A stretch of 53,532 bases of DNA, taken from NCBI GenBank assembly GCA_024408095.1, contig JAKSVI010000008.1:1-53532 (forward strand). Direction: 5' to 3'. This DNA is from Bacilli bacterium. Lineage in GTDB: Bacteria > Bacillota_I > Bacilli_A > RFN20 > CAG-826. The notes beneath the pieces are model-generated. The model did no database searches. It was not told the origin of the DNA and saw only the letters and a list, made by a program, of their open reading frames with translations. Shown here in pieces: positions 36,901 through 43,954 of this stretch. The stretch's first letter is position 1. Every line of letters begins with the position of its first letter. The translations under genes were made by a program, and so were the position numbers.

Positions 36901-38164
36901 TGAAATTAAAAATAAAACTGATATTAAGAAAAAAATATTCTTGTATGCATATTACTACATTGTTAATAATTTAGGTTATGATAATGATTTATTTACTGAA
37001 TATGATTATGGCAAATATTCATACAGGAGCAGAAAAAATCAAATTGAGAGAATAGGAAAAAAATATGAGTGGCTCTCTATGTTTCATGTTTTAGCAAGAG
37101 TTAGCGACAATTATAAAGTAGAAAATTACTATGACGATGATGAAGTAAACAATTATTTTGCAGGAACTTGGAATCCGTTTGTTAGAGATTTTGATCCTAC
37201 TCAATTGCTTAAAGATAGCGAACGAATTTATGAGGATGATAACTCATGTTTAAACATTTCGGAATACAAAAATTTTAGACTTGGAGACCATAATTGGGTA
37301 ACAGAAAATTTAAGAGTATTTCAAGTTGAAGAGTCTTTAGAATTGTATGATAAGTTAGGAAACAAATGGATACCGATTGATATTACTAGAAAACACGAAA
37401 GTGGCCCAATTATCAATGATGGTCCTTATCAATCAATTTGGTTTAGAATGAGAGCGTATTTTATTGAAAATGATAAATTGAATGATATAGTAGATTGCTT
37501 TAATAATAAAGAATCAAATTTGTTTGATAATATTATTTATGAGAATGGATATTATGAATTGTATGCTTATGAATACACTTATTCTTCTGCATATTTAAAT
37601 TATGTTGAATATAATGATGTAATAACATTACAAACTCGCGAGGACATAAAAGTAAAATCAACCGAAAAGTATAAACAAGATAATAGTTATATCATGCAGA
37701 TTGGCGATACTGTTATAAAAAATATTATTACCGATGATTATCATTTTGAACCAAGATATAAGACTTTTGCTGAATTATATGTATTGTCTCATGAGTATAA
37801 TTGGGAGGCTGAATATGATTGTTCGAAAGATGATAACATTGTTTACAATGTACCATCAAAAAAATTAATTGATCTTATTGGAGCTGTTCAAATGAAACCC
37901 GGTTTATGGTTTTTGAATGACGAATTAGTAATTGCTGATTTTTCACTGTTCAAAAATAGTAATGTTGAAGGATTGTATGTAAAAGAAAGTGCATTATTGA
38001 ATAGAATTCCTAAAAATTTAAAACTGATGTGGTTAGTTAGAGGAGAATTACTTTCATCAAATAATAAAAATGGTGACGATTCTAGAAGAGTTTTGTCTAA
38101 TATGCTTCTTTTTAAAGATGCAAATAGCAACAACCTTATTAAAATAGATCGACTTGATGAATAG
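33986..38164 (+). CDS. Large STAND-type NTPase with N-terminal restriction-nuclease-like domain (putative anti-phage)
   Basis: 1392 residues. The N-terminus looks like a PD-(D/E)xK/Mrr-type nuclease: E23 in AFEDLTRIYF, then GFESEPILFNGKK and LAFQSKYSS, with Q67xK69 as the QxK form of the catalytic motif. A P-loop NTPase follows: GDFGCGKTHLF (Walker A, about 321-330) and TYLLIDAINE (Walker B, about 393-402), the wording typical of NACHT/STAND ATPases; ISLRTSY is a sensor-like segment. The remaining 800 residues are helical, like the sensor region of Avs proteins. Expected role: recognise a phage component, oligomerise, cut DNA. The AbiH gene follows 12 nt downstream in the same operon. Assignment to a named Avs type is not possible by eye. 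Confidence 0.7.
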   Translation: MINNITWKIFDCINGKNAHDAFEDLTRIYFKIVYLNNINCELLAKRNIHPGFESEPILFNGKKLAFQSKYSSKTPYNLFIKSLKVARDKYKGSVDTIYLFTNCGIDSECKSYKEIICLGNEIGAEIKFVCNDTILDTIKTDDRFKNVRSLFFKNINIDDEWFANKAKLAISEQLSKYDKNGFNLVTKNMSFLIDNVFDNDFHQQLLSYIKDIRNGFDDLANRKTELAFDCNIKCELLKFINTYIKENIGEKEFLTIHEKIKPIKNNVIKELNKRINDKEQEQINNDENAYLLNSLDLIEKIDSVLDMKYIFSISKIHIVEGDFGCGKTHLFKYVCDRKTQENKRCLLLYGDSFVYENSTVENEIMKALGLENLVFDEFLNHIEAKGECDGQITYLLIDAINECKNYAKWKTGLNNLVEKISKYRFIKVVISLRTSYSKDCFGDSLGFFENNHLLSTHHFNGLSLYNDEIYKFLDHYEIKYKQIYPRALQIFTKPLLLNLYCKMNQKKDVGSIEIIDSTSILTGYVNSEEDRWNQKNINIIFQFNEVIKIIGEYFVTQHKKEISLSELTKLLIESGINPMNIKYMEKSDILEEKVVGGQKYYKFYYDAFVDKACADAIFNEDKEKCNNNIVKFIGNDTKFKIFNYSISLLLYKYKKTFGDDMHEIFDILSSVIDQQSFDNIFVEYLKCLLSYSDIDSKHFVDRYKIYLTKQNIFFALWHRLINKYNESNHYFLIDELLMPMSLKERDYNWTIFINDEFNEYDSSIKECLKTMFADNYNNINENDLILLVWLLTSSNRELRDHVSKELVKIFINDEKLIYQTLLKYVRVNDPYVVSRLLAATYGALSIKHCIDKTIQKDIASIVFNSIFSNDVVYEDIQVRDYARGIIEVIKHNGVSTDFDLKKCYPPYNSKKIPDLKISDVEALYPENDYKQNLRYGTSTIAFSMSPELKIGRLTQPYGDFGRYVFDSKLDHFEIKNKTDIKKKIFLYAYYYIVNNLGYDNDLFTEYDYGKYSYRSRKNQIERIGKKYEWLSMFHVLARVSDNYKVENYYDDDEVNNYFAGTWNPFVRDFDPTQLLKDSERIYEDDNSCLNISEYKNFRLGDHNWVTENLRVFQVEESLELYDKLGNKWIPIDITRKHESGPIINDGPYQSIWFRMRAYFIENDKLNDIVDCFNNKESNLFDNIIYENGYYELYAYEYTYSSAYLNYVEYNDVITLQTREDIKVKSTEKYKQDNSYIMQIGDTVIKNIITDDYHFEPRYKTFAELYVLSHEYNWEAEYDCSKDDNIVYNVPSKKLIDLIGAVQMKPGLWFLNDELVIADFSLFKNSNVEGLYVKESALLNRIPKNLKLMWLVRGELLSSNNKNGDDSRRVLSNMLLFKDANSNNLIKIDRLDE

Positions 38165-38176
38165 GGAGGTGTCCTC

Positions 38177-39313
38177 ATGTTCTTTATTCCGAATAGCACT
38201 GCAAATCAACAGAAGATAATTGATTATTCCGACGATATAGAGAACGGAGTTGGTGTTTTAATTGTAGGCAACGGTTATGATATTGGATCTGGTTACAAAA
38301 CAAGATATTCTGATTTCTATGAATTTTTGGAATTTATACACTTGGGAAAAGACATAAAATCGAATTTAGATTTTCTTTCAAAATATATTATTACTCTAGA
38401 CGATTTTAAAGATATTTCAGATGCATATAACAGAAACAATTTTTTCATAAATTATATTTTTAATAATAAATCAGTTTATGGTAATTGGTGTGATTTTGAA
38501 ACTGCTCTTTTAAAGATAGCTAAAACATTTGATTATGTTTTAAGTTCTTTAGATGCGAAAAATTTTGGCAGTCAAAAAGATTATAAATTTAGAATAATAA
38601 ATCCGAATGATTTAGACGATACATTATTTAGCGAAGAAAATAGAAAACTTTTATCTAATTATATTTTGTATGCTAGTGATGATTTTTCTTCAGGTTCATT
38701 AATTGACAAAAAGGTCAGTCCTCCTTTTACATACTCCAATTTGAGAGCAAATATAACAAAAATAAAAAAGGAGATCTGCAATATATTAATTAGTGATTTA
38801 AAAGAGTTTAAAAATTTATTTACAAAATATATACAAGCAATCACAAAAAAAGAACCTCCAACAAAAATAATTTTCGAAATAGGTGCAATCCTTTCTTACA
38901 ATTATACATCTACTCCAGAAATGTCTTGTTCATTCAATGATGATTCGTATAATTTTCATGGCTTAGTAAAAAATAACAATATAGTCCTTGGAATAGATTC
39001 TAAAGTAGATTTTAAAGTTAGAGAGCTATTTGCTTTTAAAAAGATTTTTCAAAGAAGCAATGTTCTTAATAATTTCAAGTTGGATGATTACATAAGCAGT
39101 TATACTTCTGCATGCTATTACGGTATTTCTTTTGATAAAAATGATGAAGATACACTTTCGTATATGCTTAATAAATTTGAAAAAAATTATATATATTGTT
39201 TAAATGAAGATGAAAAAAATAAAATAATGTCTAATATAAATGAGATTGTTGATGATTTTTTAGATGGATCGATGAATGGAAAATACATTTTTCTTATGGT
39301 CAAAAAAGCATAA
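38177..39313 (+). CDS. AbiH-family abortive infection protein
   Basis: 378 residues. VLIVGNGYDIGSGYKTRYSD (about 27-46) is the defining AbiH N-terminal motif; later AILSYNYTSTPEMSC and NFHGLVKNNNIVLGID match the conserved 'YNYT...HG....GID' region. AbiH members abort phage infection in lactococci; the biochemical activity is not settled. A strong ribosome-binding site (GGGAGGTG) precedes ATG 38177. The 12-nt gap to the STAND gene and the lack of another promoter indicate one operon, so the two proteins may work together or provide layered defence. Confidence 0.8.
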   Translation: MFFIPNSTANQQKIIDYSDDIENGVGVLIVGNGYDIGSGYKTRYSDFYEFLEFIHLGKDIKSNLDFLSKYIITLDDFKDISDAYNRNNFFINYIFNNKSVYGNWCDFETALLKIAKTFDYVLSSLDAKNFGSQKDYKFRIINPNDLDDTLFSEENRKLLSNYILYASDDFSSGSLIDKKVSPPFTYSNLRANITKIKKEICNILISDLKEFKNLFTKYIQAITKKEPPTKIIFEIGAILSYNYTSTPEMSCSFNDDSYNFHGLVKNNNIVLGIDSKVDFKVRELFAFKKIFQRSNVLNNFKLDDYISSYTSACYYGISFDKNDEDTLSYMLNKFEKNYIYCLNEDEKNKIMSNINEIVDDFLDGSMNGKYIFLMVKKA

Positions 39314-39343
39314 TATTAACTTAATAATTATTTGGGGAAAAAT

Positions 39344-40153
39344 ATGAATAACATACAGCAAAAACTTATAGAAATTGCTAAAGAATATATTAAGGTTTGT
39401 GAAAAACTAAATTTTAGATATTTTGCTGCTGGAGGAACAGCTCTTGGTGCCGCACGCCATAAAGGTTTTATTCCGTGGGATGATGATATGGATTTTCAAA
39501 TGCCTAGAGAAGATTATGAAATTTTTCTTAGAGAAGGACAAAAATTACTTCCAAGTCATTTGTTTATCCAAACACATAAAACAGACAAAAAGTATTTAAC
39601 TCCATTCGCTAAAATTAGAGATTGTAATACTACAGCAATTGATAAATATTATTCAAAGTTAAAAATTAACCAAGGATTATGGATTGATGTTGTTCCATTA
39701 GATTCTCTTCCGAAAAGTCATAGGAAAATTAAATGCATTAATCGAATTGATGAAAGATTTCTTCATAGAAGATATATGCCTCATAGATATAAACCATTAT
39801 CTAAAAAAAGTGCTATTGCAAATTTCTTAAATAAGATTTTACTTCCATCAAAAACCTTAGCATATAAGATTAGTCAGCATCTAACTTTAAAGTATACCAA
39901 AAAGAATCAAAGCGATATCTACTGGAATAATTGTGAAAGTAGAGTAGCATTCAATTTAAAAAAAGAATGGTTTGAAGGCTATGATTTGCTTCCTTTTGAA
40001 GATATCCAAATGCGTGTTCCTTTAAATTGTGATACGTATTTAACAGATCATTATGGCGAATGGAGAAAATTACCTCCAGATAATAAAAGAATCACAAATC
40101 ATGAATTTTCAATTGTAGATTTAGAAAAACCTTATACTAAGTATTTTAAATAA
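39344..40153 (+). CDS. LicD-family phosphotransferase
   Basis: From ATG 39344 the protein is 269 residues. GGTALGAARHKGFIPWDDD followed by MDFQM is the LicD active site; HYGEWRKLPPDNKR and NHEF close the domain. TGGGGAA lies upstream and an in-frame TTG at 39332 is disregarded because it falls in that site. Third LicD in the window and, by its basic central region (RRYMPHRYKPLSKK), distinct from the other two. It separates the defence operon from the following RelA/SpoT-like pair. No promoter of its own was evident, so it may be read from the defence operon. Confidence 0.85.
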   Translation: MNNIQQKLIEIAKEYIKVCEKLNFRYFAAGGTALGAARHKGFIPWDDDMDFQMPREDYEIFLREGQKLLPSHLFIQTHKTDKKYLTPFAKIRDCNTTAIDKYYSKLKINQGLWIDVVPLDSLPKSHRKIKCINRIDERFLHRRYMPHRYKPLSKKSAIANFLNKILLPSKTLAYKISQHLTLKYTKKNQSDIYWNNCESRVAFNLKKEWFEGYDLLPFEDIQMRVPLNCDTYLTDHYGEWRKLPPDNKRITNHEFSIVDLEKPYTKYFK

Positions 40154-40182
40154 TATTTCTATACATTTAATAAATTTTATAA

Positions 40183-40188
40183 GATAAT
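40183..40188 (+). promoter_or_regulatory. -10 box for the RelA/SpoT-like pair, leaderless geometry
   Basis: GATAAT ends 6 nt before ATG 40195. TATACA at 40160-40165 with a 17-nt spacer is an acceptable -35. No Shine-Dalgarno. Confidence 0.45.
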
Positions 40189-40194
40189 AAAATC

Positions 40195-40857
40195 ATGGAA
40201 GTAAGTGACGAACAAATTTTATCTTTATTTAGTGAATTTTTTGAAAAAAAAGACAAGATTGGTGATGAACTTTTCAATAAGGTTTCTGATTTGAGTTTTC
40301 CGCACATTAATCGTAGAGTTAAATTTGAAAGCAAATACTTTATAAAAAGCAATAAATCAATTTTCAGCAAGATTAATAGAAGATTAATTGGTTCTAATGA
40401 GCAAGAATGTTTTATTGAAGGTGAAAATTTAAAACAATATTGCCAATGCATACTAGATGATATAACTGACTATTTTAGAATGAATTTTGAGATAGATAAT
40501 GATTCATTTGAAAAATGTGCAGGTTTAACATTAAAAACATTGTTATCACTTAAGGGCGTTTTATTAAATGACAAAAATCCTTATTCTGATGATTTTAATA
40601 ATCCTGATTCAATTTGCAAATATTTTAAGGTTAACTTGATTTATAAGGGTTTCCCGTTTGAAGTACAATTCCATAACAAATCATCGGAATACGTGAATAC
40701 AATTACTCATGAAGTTTATGAAGTGTTTAGGGAATGCCGTGATAATAAAACAAAAGAAAAACTTCAAATTGCCAGAGAAAATTTTTATAAGGATGTAATT
40801 ATTCCTAAGTATAGTGCAGATAATATTATTAAAGAGGCTAAATCGCATGGAATATAA
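40195..40857 (+). CDS. RelA/SpoT-like nucleotidyltransferase-domain protein (possible toxSAS-type toxin)
   Basis: 220 residues. FPFEVQFHNKSSEYVNTITH with a following EVYEVFRE (about 154-180) is the conserved end of small RelA/SpoT-like domains (E-x-Q-F/I-H/R..., T-H-x-x-Y, R). RRVKFESKYFIKSNKSIFSK near 40-59 resembles the 'FKS..S...K' substrate-binding start of the same fold, as in phage-linked and toxic small alarmone synthetases. No hydrolase or TGS/ACT domains are present. The next gene overlaps by 11 bp, a toxin-antitoxin-like layout. The fold assignment is moderately secure; toxicity and product (ppGpp, ppApp or tRNA modification) are inference. Confidence 0.55.
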   Translation: MEVSDEQILSLFSEFFEKKDKIGDELFNKVSDLSFPHINRRVKFESKYFIKSNKSIFSKINRRLIGSNEQECFIEGENLKQYCQCILDDITDYFRMNFEIDNDSFEKCAGLTLKTLLSLKGVLLNDKNPYSDDFNNPDSICKYFKVNLIYKGFPFEVQFHNKSSEYVNTITHEVYEVFRECRDNKTKEKLQIARENFYKDVIIPKYSADNIIKEAKSHGI

Positions 40858-41326
40858 TTATTTTATTTATAATGGATGTATATTTAGAGTTCCTAAAGAT
40901 TTTAATGGACGTTTTTATAATTTTCTTGAAATACTAAGTTGGGAAAACACAAGAGCATTTAATTTTCGAATTAATGCTTATTCTCGAGAATGTGCAGAAG
41001 AAATTAATTTTACTAAGTGCGAATTTAAAGATTTTAATCAATTATTTTTAGAATTTTATAGCCCTATATTAGGCGAAGAAAAAGCTAAAACGATTCTTGA
41101 AGACCATTTTTTGGAGCTTTCGACCGATTTGAAAACTATTTATTCTCAAATTCATTCACTAGAAATATCAAAATTTGCAAAAGCTATTTCTCTTGAACAC
41201 GCGTTTGTCGAAAACGGAAAAAAAGTGAAAAACAAAACCAAAAAAAATAATTATGAATATTTAGTTAATTCAGAAAACGCAATTTCAGATACTTCTTTTG
41301 ACAATCCACTTTTAAGGAAAATTTAA
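40847..41326 (+). CDS. Small partner of the RelA/SpoT-like protein, unknown family
   Basis: 159 residues from ATG 40847, chosen because AGAGG lies 9 nt upstream and because earlier in-frame codons lie inside the coding sequence of its neighbour. Soluble, acidic N-terminal two thirds and a basic Lys/Asn-rich stretch (NGKKVKNKTKKNNY). No family recognised. The overlap with the RelA/SpoT-like gene and the size fit an antitoxin or immunity partner, but the family gives no direct support. The opine dehydrogenase-like gene begins with the next base after its stop. Confidence 0.55.
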   Translation: MEYNYFIYNGCIFRVPKDFNGRFYNFLEILSWENTRAFNFRINAYSRECAEEINFTKCEFKDFNQLFLEFYSPILGEEKAKTILEDHFLELSTDLKTIYSQIHSLEISKFAKAISLEHAFVENGKKVKNKTKKNNYEYLVNSENAISDTSFDNPLLRKI

Positions 41327-42421
41327 ATGATAAATATTTCAATATTAGGTGCTGGAAATATGGGCTCAGTCTTAGCTGGTAAGTTTTCATTAAGGGCTAA
41401 TGTTTGTGTTTTTATTAATGAATTTGAAAAGAATTACAATTTCTCTAAAAATATTGAAGTTGTGTGCGAAGATACTACTTCCTCATATTTTGGAAACATT
41501 TGTTTAGTTACCGAAAATATAAAAGAAGCTGTTGAATTTGGTGATTATATTTTTATTACTTATCCTGCTTTTCTTTTTGAAAAATATTCTAAACTCGTAT
41601 GCCCATTGCTAAGAAAAGGGCAACACCTTGTATTTGTCCCTGGTAGTGGTGGTGCAGAAATTCAATTTAAGGAAGCCTTAGACAAAGGAGCAACTATTAC
41701 TGGTTTGCAAAGAGTTCATTCTGTAGCAAGATTAATAGAACCGGGGAAAAAAGTTAAAGAATCAGGAATAAGAAAATCTTTGAAGATTGCATCCATTCCT
41801 AGTTCATTCAATGAAGAAGCTAATAAAGTTATATCTGAGTTGTATGGCTTGCCACTTGAAACAATGGGTTCATATTTGGACGTTACTTTAGTAAATTCAA
41901 ATCCAATTTTGCATACATCTAGGCTTTATAGTATTTTTAAAGATTACAAATCCAATGTTGATTCATATGAATCTTTGCCTTTATTTTATGAGCATTGGGA
42001 TTTAGAAACATCTAATTTATTAGTCGCTATGGATCAAGAATTATTTGATCTTATAGAAGAATTTAATAAAGAAGGTATTGAAGTTAATCAAATTATCACC
42101 TTGCTTGAACACTATGAAAGCACAACACCTGAAGGACTAACAAAAAAATTAAACAGTATCAATTCTTTGAAAGGATTAACAACCCCAAATGTATTTAAAG
42201 ATGGAAAATACTATCCTGATTTAAATTCAAGATATTTTACTGCTGACTTTCCATATGGATTAGATATTCTTTTATCATTCTGCCAATTATTTAATATTGA
42301 GTGTGACAATATGCTTAAAGTTTCTGATTGGTATCATAGAGTTACAAATACCGAAAGAACCTTTAGTTTACTTAATTATTTTAAAAGCAAAGAAGATTTA
42401 CTTAAATTTTATAAGCTTTAA
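41327..42421 (+). CDS. Opine/octopine dehydrogenase-like NAD(P) enzyme
   Basis: 364 residues. ILGAGNMGSVLAGKF is the Rossmann GxGxxG at residues 8-13. FVPGSGGAEIQFKEAL and TGLQRVHSVARL fall in the cofactor domain. LVNSNPILHTSRL corresponds to the N...H catalytic region of the octopine dehydrogenase family, and YFTADFPYGLDILL is another family hallmark. These enzymes reductively join an amino group with an alpha-keto acid. In some bacteria related enzymes supply N-(carboxyethyl)amino acids for surface glycans, which would fit the LicD neighbour. AAGGAAA precedes the start by about 6 nt. The stop runs directly into the first copy of the repeated 3' element. Confidence 0.75.
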   Translation: MINISILGAGNMGSVLAGKFSLRANVCVFINEFEKNYNFSKNIEVVCEDTTSSYFGNICLVTENIKEAVEFGDYIFITYPAFLFEKYSKLVCPLLRKGQHLVFVPGSGGAEIQFKEALDKGATITGLQRVHSVARLIEPGKKVKESGIRKSLKIASIPSSFNEEANKVISELYGLPLETMGSYLDVTLVNSNPILHTSRLYSIFKDYKSNVDSYESLPLFYEHWDLETSNLLVAMDQELFDLIEEFNKEGIEVNQIITLLEHYESTTPEGLTKKLNSINSLKGLTTPNVFKDGKYYPDLNSRYFTADFPYGLDILLSFCQLFNIECDNMLKVSDWYHRVTNTERTFSLLNYFKSKEDLLKFYKL

Positions 42422-42531
42422 AATCGGGTTTTATTCATTACGATTATTACAATCTATTCATAAAACATTAAGAGGCTAAGCCTCTTTTGTTTTTGATTTT
42501 TCGTATGCAATAGAAAAATATGAATACGAAA
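42422..42531 (+). repeat. 3'-flanking repeat element, copy A (with second inverted repeat)
   Basis: Begins at the stop codon of the opine dehydrogenase-like gene. Order: a core of about 45 nt (GGTTTTATTCATTACGATTA then TTACAATCTATTCATAAAAC), a terminator hairpin (42470-42488), TTTGTTTTTGATTT, and an inverted repeat TTTCGTAT / ATACGAAA (42499-42506 and 42524-42531). The core is almost identical to copy D (51847-51947) and shorter parts match copies B and C. The following stretch to 42640 holds no gene and is A+T-rich. Confidence 0.8.
42470..42488 (+). terminator. Terminator hairpin inside repeat copy A
   Basis: AAGAGGC / GCCTCTT with a TAA loop, then TT. The stem sequence differs from that of copy D while pairing is kept. 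Confidence 0.8.
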
Positions 42532-42640
42532 TGTTTACATTAGTATCATCACTTTTTTATATTCTCCAATAATAGAGAAATATCTATACATATAAACAAT
42601 AGAGAAATCCTTTATCTTATCCTTATATATCAAAAGGAAA

Positions 42641-42727
42641 GGGAATGTAAGTTTACTTATATGTGGTGGATGTGAGTTTAAAGTTAATGATATCTATTGT
42701 TCAAATCATTTTACAAAAGCTTTCTAA
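42641..42727 (+). pseudogene. Remnant of a paralogue of the 31259 membrane protein
   Basis: ATGTGGTGGATGTGAGTTTA at 42661-42680 is a 20-nt match to the 31259 gene (32383-32402). It reads ICGGCEFKVND in frame and reaches a TAA at 42725-42727. Nothing else of the gene is left, so the rest of the gap from 42532 to 42761 is decayed intergenic DNA. Confidence 0.6.
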
Positions 42728-42761
42728 TTGAATTTTTTAAAATCTTATTTTATCAAATAAG

Positions 42762-42789
42762 TTGATTTTGATTTAATATGTGCGATAAT
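42762..42789 (+). promoter_or_regulatory. Promoter of the two-TM protein gene, leaderless geometry
   Basis: TTGATT (42762-42767), 16 nt, extended -10 TG-C-GATAAT (42784-42789), 7 nt to ATG 42797. No Shine-Dalgarno. Confidence 0.55.
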
Positions 42790-42796
42790 AAATTTT

Positions 42797-43822
42797 ATGA
42801 AAAAGCAAAAATTTAGAAAATATTCACTTAATAAGATTGGTTTTGTTTTATCGTCTATAATTTTTGGTTTGATGTTGGTTCTTTTTGTTACTATGCTTGT
42901 TATTACTAGCATTAATGAAAAAGATAAAATTGGCATTGGCCTTTTTGACACGCTTTTAATTATCAAGGAATTGTCTCTAATTTGTTTAACTATTTTTGGT
43001 GGAGCTTTAATATCTGCTTTTTTGATTGAAAGAAGGAATAAAAATAATGAGTATGTTACAACTATTGCCAATGAAGTTGTTTGTGACAATAATTTTTTAA
43101 AATATCTTTCCGATGAGAATAGAGATTTATTAAAGTCCAGATTATCCGGTTTTTCTTATGATTCGCAGGCAGAAATTGCGAAATGTATCTGTGATAAACT
43201 ATCTGTTTTTAAATATTATTACGATGAATGCAGTGTTGATGTTTTGTGCGATGTAAAAAAAGAATTTATTGAAAAAACAATTACTAAAACTACTAAAATT
43301 AAATCATTTTCTAAAACTCATAAGATTTCAAATTATAGGTTGTTGTCTTCATCATTCAAAAAAGGAAGTGAAACGTGTGGTTTAACTGTAATTAATATTG
43401 TGGTTGATGGCAGATCTTTAATAGAAAATGTTGATTTTGTTATTAAGACAGAGTCTATAACCTCGAATGAAAAAGTGTTGTTGAGAAACGGTTATAATAC
43501 AAGATGTTTTTGCGAATTAGTTAATGATTTAATTTTAAAATCTGATAAAATCACCGAGATAACTGTTGAGTACCGAACCACAGTTAAGGATGATGCTTAC
43601 TTTACAAATAGACTTTCTGGGCCATGTAAAAAATATTATTTAAAATTTGCTATTTCTGATAATAAAAAAAGTAATTACGATATCTGTGGTAGTGCATTTG
43701 GATTCATGGAAAGTGGAGAGAGAACGCCAAATCAAGAACAAAATCATTTTGAAATAAAAATAAATAGTTGGTGTTTTAAAGATGATGGAGTATCACTCTC
43801 CTATAAAAAAAGTGTTAAATAG
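42797..43822 (+). CDS. Two-transmembrane protein with cytosolic C-terminal domain, unknown
   Basis: 341 residues. Two hydrophobic helices (about 14-37 and 53-75) form a hairpin anchor with a short outer loop, followed by about 260 cytosolic residues with no recognised family. The C-terminal half (SGPCKKYYLKFAISDN, CGSAFGFMESGERT, FEIKINSW) looks beta-rich. Two-TM anchors with a cytosolic sensor are common among membrane-acting defence effectors, but no signature supports that here. Alone in its unit: promoter directly upstream, next promoter directly downstream. Confidence 0.55.
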   Translation: MKKQKFRKYSLNKIGFVLSSIIFGLMLVLFVTMLVITSINEKDKIGIGLFDTLLIIKELSLICLTIFGGALISAFLIERRNKNNEYVTTIANEVVCDNNFLKYLSDENRDLLKSRLSGFSYDSQAEIAKCICDKLSVFKYYYDECSVDVLCDVKKEFIEKTITKTTKIKSFSKTHKISNYRLLSSSFKKGSETCGLTVINIVVDGRSLIENVDFVIKTESITSNEKVLLRNGYNTRCFCELVNDLILKSDKITEITVEYRTTVKDDAYFTNRLSGPCKKYYLKFAISDNKKSNYDICGSAFGFMESGERTPNQEQNHFEIKINSWCFKDDGVSLSYKKSVK

Positions 43823-43850
43823 TTGTAAAAATAAATAATTATTTTATAAT
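43823..43850 (+). promoter_or_regulatory. Promoter of the 11-codon unit
   Basis: TTGTAA (43823-43828), 16 nt, TATAAT (43845-43850). The only plus-strand promoter visible between the two-TM gene and the GT2 gene. Confidence 0.55.
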
Positions 43851-43867
43851 ATAAAAAGGAGAACATT

Positions 43868-43903
43868 ATGGCAAACAAATTATTTGAGGACGATGTTGCT
43901 TAA
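43868..43903 (+). CDS. 11-codon ORF (MANKLFEDDVA) with full expression signals
   Basis: ATG 43868 follows AAGGAGA with 6 nt spacing, a strong ribosome-binding site. The frame ends after 11 codons with TAA and a perfect terminator begins 10 nt later. The unit is thus promoter, ribosome-binding site, mini-ORF, terminator in about 125 nt. It could be a leader peptide controlling read-through into the GT2 gene, the stub of a gene lost by deletion, or the 5' part of a small RNA. No regulatory codons (no Trp, Leu or His run) are apparent. Confidence 0.45.
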   Translation: MANKLFEDDVA

Positions 43904-43913
43904 TTAAAATATT

Positions 43914-43949
43914 AATAATGCTGAGCTAAAAAGTTCAGCATTATTTTTT
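43914..43949 (+). terminator. Terminator between mini-ORF and GT2 gene
   Basis: AATAATGCTGA / TCAGCATTATT, an 11-bp perfect stem with a 10-nt loop, followed by a T-run. It ends 5 nt before the GT2 start codon, so the GT2 depends on read-through or on an unseen start. Confidence 0.85.
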
Positions 43950-43954
43950 AAATT

